Positions 22,412-27,061 of a stretch of 27,061 nucleotides of DNA are shown piece by piece. The DNA is taken from NCBI GenBank assembly GCA_021806765.1, contig JAJZQR010000043.1, positions 1 through 27,061 of the forward strand, read 5' to 3'. The notes beneath the pieces are model-generated. The model was not told the DNA's origin. It was given only the letters and a program-made list of their open reading frames with translations, and ran no database searches. Each line of letters starts with the position of its first letter. The stretch's first letter is position 1. The position numbers and the translations under genes were made by a program. This stretch comes from Chloroflexota bacterium. Lineage in GTDB: Bacteria; Chloroflexota; UBA6077.

Positions 22412-23869
22412 GTGAAGATTACCGTTGTGGGGCTGGGTCCGGGCCCTTACACCCTCCTGACCAAGGAAGCCGCCGCTCTCCTGGAGCAGGCCCCCAAAGT
22501 GTGGCTCCGGACCTCACGCCATCCCATAGTACAGCAGTTCCCCCCCTCGGTGAAGTGGGAATCGCTAGATTACGTCTACGACCGGTGCGAGTCCTTCGAG
22601 AAGCTCTACCAGGAAATCGCCGCCGAGGTGCTCTCCATCGCTCGGAGGGAGGGCGGGATGGTCTACGCCGTCCCGGGCGATCCCACCGTCGCCGAGGACT
22701 CCGTCCGGGAGTTGCTGAGACTGGCGAAAACGCAGAAAGCAGAGGTGCAACTGGTCTCGGGTGTCTCCTTCCTGGAGGCTACCCTGGCCGCCGCCCACAC
22801 CACCTTGAGCGGCAGCCTCCAGCTGCTGGATGCGGCCCACGTGGCCTGGGCGAACCCCCTGATCGACCTGCTGGTGTACCAGATCGAGGACCGGCTGGTG
22901 GCCTCGGACGTGAAGCTGGAACTGCTTCGACGCTACCCCGACGACCACCCGGTGCTGCTGGTGACCGCTGCAGGCACAGCCGCACAGCAGAGGGTGCATC
23001 AGGTGCACCTCCACGATCTGGATCGGCAACCGGCAGTTGACCACCTGACGGCCCTCTACGTCCCGGCCTCCACACCGGACCGAGCGCTGGGCAGCTTCGA
23101 TTCCTTCGTGCGCATCGTCCAGCGGCTGCGCGCCCCCGATGGCTGTCCCTGGGATCGACAGCAGACCCATGAGAGCCTCAAGCCCTATGTGGTCGAGGAG
23201 GCGTACGAGGTAGTGGAGGCGATCGACAAGGGAGATCCGGCGACCATCAGCGAGGAACTGGGCGATCTGCTCCTCCAGGTGGTGCTTCACGCCCAGGTCG
23301 CGCAGGAGGCCGAGGAGTTCGACATCACAGACGTCATCAGCGCCATCGCCGCGAAGATGGTCCGCCGCCATCCCCACGTCTTCGGAGACGTCGCCGTGAG
23401 CGGTGCCGAAGAGGTGCTGGTCAACTGGGAGGCGATCAAGAGGACAGAGCGGGAGGAGAAGGAAGAGGGGGAGACCATGTTCGCAGGGATCCCCAAGCAC
23501 ATGCCCGCCCTTCAGGCAGCCCAGGAGATCCAGGGTCGTGCGGCTCGGGTCGGCTTCGACTGGAAGGAGATCCAGCCGGTGCTGGACAAGGTGTGCGAGG
23601 AGGTAGAGGAGCTATCCCGAGCCCAGAACGCAGCAGAGCGGCAGGCAGAGCTAGGGGATATCCTATTTGCCCTGGTCAACGTCGCCCGACACCTGGGAGT
23701 GAACGCGGAGATGGCGCTGCGATCCTCCAACCAGAAGTTCGTGGAGCGCTTCACCGCCATGGAGAAGCTGGCGGCGAAGCAGGGGGTCGACTTCGCCACC
23801 CTGGAACTGGAGCAGCAGGACGCGCTGTGGAACCAGGTGAAGACGGAAGAGAAGAGTGATGAGTCATGA
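22412..23869 (+). CDS. mazG: Tetrapyrrole methylase-MazG fusion protein (YabN-like)
   Basis: The 485-residue protein is started here at GTG 22412 (MKITVVGLGPGPYTLLT), ten bases after GAGGAG. A GTG at 22403 is only one base from that site. Residues 1-220 are a SAM-dependent tetrapyrrole methylase-type domain (GLGPGP near 7-12, YAVPGDPTVAED near 86-97). Residues about 225-485 carry two MazG modules: CPWDRQQTHESLKPYVVEEA with EELGDLLLQVVLHAQ, then VGFDWKEIQPVLDKVCEEVEE region with AELGDILFALVNVARHLG. MazG hydrolyses nucleoside triphosphates to monophosphates plus pyrophosphate, cleaning non-canonical nucleotides or lowering ppGpp effects. The role of the methylase half is unknown. The final residues (KSDES) are encoded inside a repeat. 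Confidence 0.92.
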   Translation: MKITVVGLGPGPYTLLTKEAAALLEQAPKVWLRTSRHPIVQQFPPSVKWESLDYVYDRCESFEKLYQEIAAEVLSIARREGGMVYAVPGDPTVAEDSVRELLRLAKTQKAEVQLVSGVSFLEATLAAAHTTLSGSLQLLDAAHVAWANPLIDLLVYQIEDRLVASDVKLELLRRYPDDHPVLLVTAAGTAAQQRVHQVHLHDLDRQPAVDHLTALYVPASTPDRALGSFDSFVRIVQRLRAPDGCPWDRQQTHESLKPYVVEEAYEVVEAIDKGDPATISEELGDLLLQVVLHAQVAQEAEEFDITDVISAIAAKMVRRHPHVFGDVAVSGAEEVLVNWEAIKRTEREEKEEGETMFAGIPKHMPALQAAQEIQGRAARVGFDWKEIQPVLDKVCEEVEELSRAQNAAERQAELGDILFALVNVARHLGVNAEMALRSSNQKFVERFTAMEKLAAKQGVDFATLELEQQDALWNQVKTEEKSDES

Positions 23870-23923
23870 GTGATGAGTAATGAGTGATGACCCGCGACCA
23901 GCACTACTCATGACTCATCACTC
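23854..23923. repeat. Inverted repeat of GAGTGATGAGTCATGAGT type at the mazG 3' end
   Basis: An 18-base arm (23854-23871) is the exact reverse complement of 23906-23923. The region between also contains direct GAGTGATGA copies. The left arm includes the last codons and stop of mazG. It may work as a terminator. The core and ends differ from the GTAG-type palindromes. Confidence 0.8.
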
Positions 23924-23982
23924 ATCAGGCATGGTTCGCAGATAGAGTGACAGTCTAGTGAAGGCAGCCTCTCTAGATCGTC

Positions 23983-24078
23983 ATGCCCGACCTGATCGGG
24001 CATCCAGGGGTCCACGGCGATGCGGAGGAGTGGCCTCACGAGGAGATGGGATGCCTGGACCCCCGCCTTCGCGGGGGT
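23983..24078. repeat. Paired-hairpin repeat, ATGCCCGA / ACCCCCGC type
   Basis: The left hairpin ATGCCCGA-CCTGA-TCGGGCAT (23983-24003) and the right hairpin ACCCCCGC-CTTC-GCGGGGGT (24059-24078) flank a segment with an inner GGGGTCCA ... TGGACCCC pairing. The whole block has outer CGTCA ... TGACG symmetry. The words CATGCCCG, GGCATCCAGG and CGCGGGGGTGACG resemble a dispersed repeat type common in many bacteria. Together with the previous repeat it fills the 276-base gap before the topoisomerase gene. Confidence 0.6.
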
Positions 24079-24145
24079 GACGAAGGAGAGGCTGGGGGTG
24101 ACGTTGGCAATAGACTGTAACTCTACCTACCCGCCCTCGTGAACC

Positions 24146-25300
24146 ATGCCACTCATCACTCGGCCGGGCACGCGCTCTGCGCTTAGGCGGGGCATGCAAA
24201 CACCAGCCCCTGCTCGTAAAGACGAAATGGCCGTCCCTGACGGTTCCACCAGCCCAGAACTGGCCCATCCCGTCGCCTCGGCCGAGGCGGCCGGCCTCAG
24301 GTACGTTCTGGACACTGCCCCCGGCATCCGAAGGAAACGGGCGGGCAAGAACTTCTCCTACATAGAGCCCGATGGCCGGGTGATCCACGATCTGGAGACC
24401 CTGCGACGGATCAAGTCACTTGCCATACCCCCGGCCTGGACCGACGTATGGATCTCCCCCGATCCCCACGGACACCTCCAGGCCACCGGGCGGGATGCCA
24501 GGGGACGCAAGCAGTACCGCTACCACCCCCGGTGGCGGCAGGTCCGGGACACCGTGAAGTACGACCGCATGGTCGCCTTCGGGGAGGCCCTCCCTAGGAT
24601 CCGAGAGCGCACCGACCGTGACCTGGCGCTGCCCGGCATGCCCCGGGATAAGGTGCTGGCCGCAGTGGTGCAACTGCTGGAGAAGACCAGGATGCGGGTG
24701 GGAAACGAGGAGTACCGCAGGGAGAACGAGTCCTTCGGCCTGACCACCCTTCGGGACGCCCACGTCCACGTGAGCGATTCCACCATGAGGTTCGAGTTCC
24801 GGGGCAAGGGAGGCAAGTGTTATCGGGTGAAAGTCACCAACCGGCGGTTGTCTCGGGTGATCAAACACCTCCAGGAGATCCCGGGCTACGAACTGTTCCA
24901 GTACCTGGACGAGAACGGTGTACGGCGCACCATCGAGTCCCAGGACGTCAACGACTACCTGAGGAAGATTAGCGGCGGCGACTTCACCGCCAAGGACTTC
25001 CGCACCTGGGCCGGAAGCGTCATGGCTGCCAGCGTCCTCCGAACCCTGGAACCCTGCGGCTCCGAGCGGCAGTGCAAGCAGAAGGTATCCTATGCCATCC
25101 AGCGGGTGGCTGAGGAGTTGGGCAACACTCCGGCGGTGTGCCGGAAGTGCTACGTCCACCCGACCATCATCGATGCCTACGTCCGAGGCCAGTTGCAGCC
25201 GGCCGAAGGCTATAGGGGAGACGGCCGCGCCGGGCAGTTCCCCTGCGGCCTCTCCCGCGAGGAGCAGGCGCTACTGGACTTCCTGCGGGCCTCTTCCTGA
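24146..25300 (+). CDS. DNA topoisomerase IB (poxvirus-like)
   Basis: The open frame gives 384 residues from ATG 24146. No ATG has a good ribosome binding site, and in-frame ATGs at 24194 and 24227 are real alternatives because homology appears to begin near AAGLRYVLDTAPGIRRKRAGKNFSYI. Catalytic elements are all visible: Arg in TRMRVGNEEY, Lys in RGKGGK, Arg in DFRTWAGS, and the nucleophile Tyr336 in CRKCYVHP. Type IB enzymes relax supercoils through a 3'-phosphotyrosine intermediate without ATP. Bacterial copies are accessory and often horizontally acquired. It stands alone between repeats and the convergent hydrogenase gene, with no sign of a Ku/LigD neighbour. Confidence 0.92.
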   Translation: MPLITRPGTRSALRRGMQTPAPARKDEMAVPDGSTSPELAHPVASAEAAGLRYVLDTAPGIRRKRAGKNFSYIEPDGRVIHDLETLRRIKSLAIPPAWTDVWISPDPHGHLQATGRDARGRKQYRYHPRWRQVRDTVKYDRMVAFGEALPRIRERTDRDLALPGMPRDKVLAAVVQLLEKTRMRVGNEEYRRENESFGLTTLRDAHVHVSDSTMRFEFRGKGGKCYRVKVTNRRLSRVIKHLQEIPGYELFQYLDENGVRRTIESQDVNDYLRKISGGDFTAKDFRTWAGSVMAASVLRTLEPCGSERQCKQKVSYAIQRVAEELGNTPAVCRKCYVHPTIIDAYVRGQLQPAEGYRGDGRAGQFPCGLSREEQALLDFLRASS

Positions 25301-25350
25301 TGTAAGTCGACGAAGAATGGGCAGGCAACCTCTTCTCGGTGTCGCAACCA

Positions 25351-26817
25351 TCACGCACCGCGGATCGTCCGCAGCAACTCCCCCTCCGGCCCACGGATGA
25401 TGATCTCCGTCACCAATCGCGGCGAGAGGGCGTGGGTGGCGCATCCCAGGCACGGGTCGTACGCCCTGAAAGCCATCTCCACCATGTTCAACAGTTCCTC
25501 CGAGGGCACGCTCTCACTCCCCAGCACACTGGCAGCAGCCTTCTTGACGGAGAGACACATGGCGGCGTAGTTGTTGCCTGTGCCCACGATCAGGTTGACC
25601 CTCTGGATGAGGCCTGCAGAGTCCGTCTGATAGTGGTGGATCAGTGTTCCCCGAGGGGCCTCCACCACTCCCACCCCCTCCCGAGGCTCCGCCGCCGGCA
25701 TGGTCCTTAGAACGCTTCCGGTGATCTCCGGATCCCGGCTCAACTCCAGCATCCGCTCAGCGGCGTACAGCATCTCGATGAGCCTGGCCCAGTGCTGGGC
25801 CAGGGTTGCGTGAAGAGGCTTCCCTCCCAATACCGAGTACATCCGCTCGTACTCGGCTTGCGCCATCGGGGTTGCCATCCCTTCGGCCGCATTCAGTCGG
25901 GCCAGGGGGGCTACCCGATACACGCCGTTCTCTCGCCCCTCCACGAGCCCCCGCCATCCCACCTTCTTCAGGAAGGGGAACTTCAGGTAGGTCCAGGGCT
26001 CGGCATGCTCCGCCAGATACTCCAGATACTGGCTGGCTGGGAACTTCGCGACCTGATCCCCGTCGGGATCGACTATGCGAAGCTGGCCATCGTAGAAGTT
26101 GACCAGATTGTTCCCGTCCACCAGCCCCATGTCGTAGCTCTCCAGGCTGTAGGGCTCGCTCAGGATCAGATCCACGTAGCCGCTGTTGGATAGCACCACC
26201 TCGTCGAAAAGCCGAAGGGAGAACCTGCTGAACTCGACAGCGTTCGTGGCGATCTGCTCGAGGCGGGCCCGCTCCGCCTCGTCGATGGCCTTGCTAACCC
26301 CTCCTGGGATGGCGCAGACGGGGTGAATCGCCTTGCCCCCGATGATGGCAATCGCCTCCTGGCACTCCGCTCGATGCTGAATGACCCTCCTACCCACCTC
26401 TACGCCAACCTTCGCTATCACGCCCAGCAGATTCCGCTCCGACGCGGGAGCCTTGGGACCCACGACGAAGTCGGGTCCTCCGAGGGCATAGAAGTGGAGA
26501 GCATGGTCGCCGGCGAAGAAGGCGCTGTACAGCAGTTCCCGCAGTTTTCTGGCGGTGCTGGGCGGCTCCACCTGGTAAACCGCATCCACAGCCTTGGCAG
26601 AGGCCAGGTGATGGGCCGACTGAGAAACCCCGCAAATCCTGGGAGTTATCCGGGGCATCTCCTCGGCAGGCCGCCCGCGACAGAACTCCTCGAACCCCCG
26701 CAGTTCCGGTACCTGGAAGTAGGCGTTCGCCACAGTCCCGTCGTCGTTGAGAAATAACTCGATCCTGCCGTGCCCCTCCAACCGGGTGATGGGATCTATG
26801 CTGATCCTCTTCCTCAT
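25351..26817 (-). CDS. NiFe hydrogenase large subunit, group 3 MvhA/VhuA-like, with altered CxxC motif
   Basis: The 488-residue protein starts at ATG 26817 (MRKRISIDPITRLEGHGRIE), four bases after AAGGG. The frame extends to 26889 but overlaps the upstream gene. RLEGHG (12-17), GFEEFCRGRPAEEMPRITPR and HHLASAKAVDAVY match MvhA-type subunits. The C-terminal ligand motif DPCLGCATH (Cys456, Cys459, His462) is intact, followed by a 26-residue tail that a maturation protease should remove. The N-terminal motif, normally RxCGxCxxxH, reads RICGVSQSAH, so Cys62 is kept but position 65 is Ser (TCT, 26623-26625). In known enzymes both Cys bind nickel and the second also bridges to iron. The subunit would catalyse H2 oxidation or formation if the site still assembles. 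No maturation genes lie in the window. Confidence 0.93.
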   Translation of the reverse strand: MRKRISIDPITRLEGHGRIELFLNDDGTVANAYFQVPELRGFEEFCRGRPAEEMPRITPRICGVSQSAHHLASAKAVDAVYQVEPPSTARKLRELLYSAFFAGDHALHFYALGGPDFVVGPKAPASERNLLGVIAKVGVEVGRRVIQHRAECQEAIAIIGGKAIHPVCAIPGGVSKAIDEAERARLEQIATNAVEFSRFSLRLFDEVVLSNSGYVDLILSEPYSLESYDMGLVDGNNLVNFYDGQLRIVDPDGDQVAKFPASQYLEYLAEHAEPWTYLKFPFLKKVGWRGLVEGRENGVYRVAPLARLNAAEGMATPMAQAEYERMYSVLGGKPLHATLAQHWARLIEMLYAAERMLELSRDPEITGSVLRTMPAAEPREGVGVVEAPRGTLIHHYQTDSAGLIQRVNLIVGTGNNYAAMCLSVKKAAASVLGSESVPSEELLNMVEMAFRAYDPCLGCATHALSPRLVTEIIIRGPEGELLRTIRGA

Positions 26818-26875
26818 CTTTCCCTTCTCCCCTCGCCACGCGCGTTGGCCCAGACGCCCGAAAGGGTTCGGGGCT

Positions 26876-27061
26876 TCACACCCTGACACGTTTCAACAGA
26901 GAAGAAGCAAGGCCGAACCGATAGAAGGTGCCCACAGGATCCTGCATCGTGGCAACGGCGGCATCGATCCCCTCCTGATCGCCGGCTTCCAGCACTGAGC
27001 CGATGGCACTCACCAGCTTGGCACCCTGGTCGCGCACTCCTGCGGGAGGGCCGTAGCAACC
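26876..27061 (-). CDS. NiFe hydrogenase small subunit, C-terminal fragment (MvhG/VhuG-like)
   Basis: The last 61 residues are present and the gene runs off the right edge. The reading begins GCYGPPAGVRDQGAKLVSAI and ends DPVGTFYRFGLASSLLKRVRV. The GCxGP...GVxDQGAKxxSAI segment with its Cys is the distal iron-sulfur cluster region of group 3 small subunits, and DPxGTFYRFxLxSSLL is their usual ending. The small subunit carries FeS clusters that pass electrons from the NiFe site to the partner subunit (FAD or MvhD-type). The large subunit starts 58 bases downstream, so the two are one operon. A different open frame across the same bases is a shadow. Confidence 0.88.
   Translation of the reverse strand, partial: GCYGPPAGVRDQGAKLVSAIGSVLEAGDQEGIDAAVATMQDPVGTFYRFGLASSLLKRVRV

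Noticed and set aside
26814..27059. An 81-codon minus-strand frame at the right edge
   Set aside because: Another frame over the same bases gives a clear hydrogenase small-subunit C-terminus ending at 26876, so this frame is a shadow.
1..27061. tRNA, rRNA, SRP RNA, riboswitch, prophage or insertion sequence genes
   Set aside because: Intergenic regions were read for cloverleaf-like or conserved RNA patterns and for transposase or integrase motifs. None was convincing, although a weakly conserved small RNA could be missed by eye.

Overview
The window is a GC-rich, densely coded bacterial chromosome segment of mostly housekeeping genes, with a cytochrome gene near the left end and a hydrogenase locus at the right end. 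I tentatively place it in the Chloroflexota, perhaps near Dehalococcoidia. The grounds are a soluble MvhA/VhuA-like NiFe hydrogenase, paired DUF881 proteins, a NapC-type multiheme cytochrome with a CX3CH first heme site, frequent TTG/GTG starts, and many short palindromic intergenic repeats. No rRNA or tRNA fixes the taxonomy, so this is inference.

Layout. 1-5.9 kb: the tail of a divergent-PAP2 (DUF212) membrane protein, a PHP-domain phosphoesterase, a convergent Nudix hydrolase, a ten-heme membrane cytochrome, a secreted SH3-domain protein, an isopropylmalate/isocitrate-type dehydrogenase and a small two-helix membrane protein. 5.9-11.2 kb: ffh (signal recognition particle GTPase), a two-gene operon of a GT4 glycosyltransferase and an alpha/alpha-barrel glycosidase-like protein, and a ROK fructokinase. 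11.2-19.4 kb: a minus-strand gene run tldD-tldE-rnc-smc-ftsY. 19.5-22.3 kb: an FmdB-type zinc ribbon protein, two DUF881 proteins and a lipoprotein, with three recognisable sigma70-type promoters. 22.4-25.3 kb: a YabN-like methylase-MazG fusion and a type IB topoisomerase. 25.3-27.06 kb: the large subunit and the truncated small subunit of a group 3 NiFe hydrogenase.

How the genes work together. Ffh and FtsY are the two GTPases of co-translational membrane targeting. TldD and TldE form one heterodimeric metalloprotease. The lipoprotein and DUF881 genes form an envelope-associated cluster. The hydrogenase subunits form one enzyme. The glycosyltransferase and its glycosidase-like partner are translationally coupled.

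The most notable points are: (1) the hydrogenase large subunit has Ser where the second (Ni-Fe bridging) Cys of the N-terminal CxxC motif should be; (2) RNase III has Ala in place of a conserved metal-binding Asp; (3) at least five different palindromic repeat types share GTAG...CTAC ends, and one forms a perfect 46-bp palindrome that encodes the last three residues and stop codons of two convergent genes; (4) the cytochrome carries a duplicated diheme module on an Ala/Pro linker. I did not find a clear new defence or mobile system.
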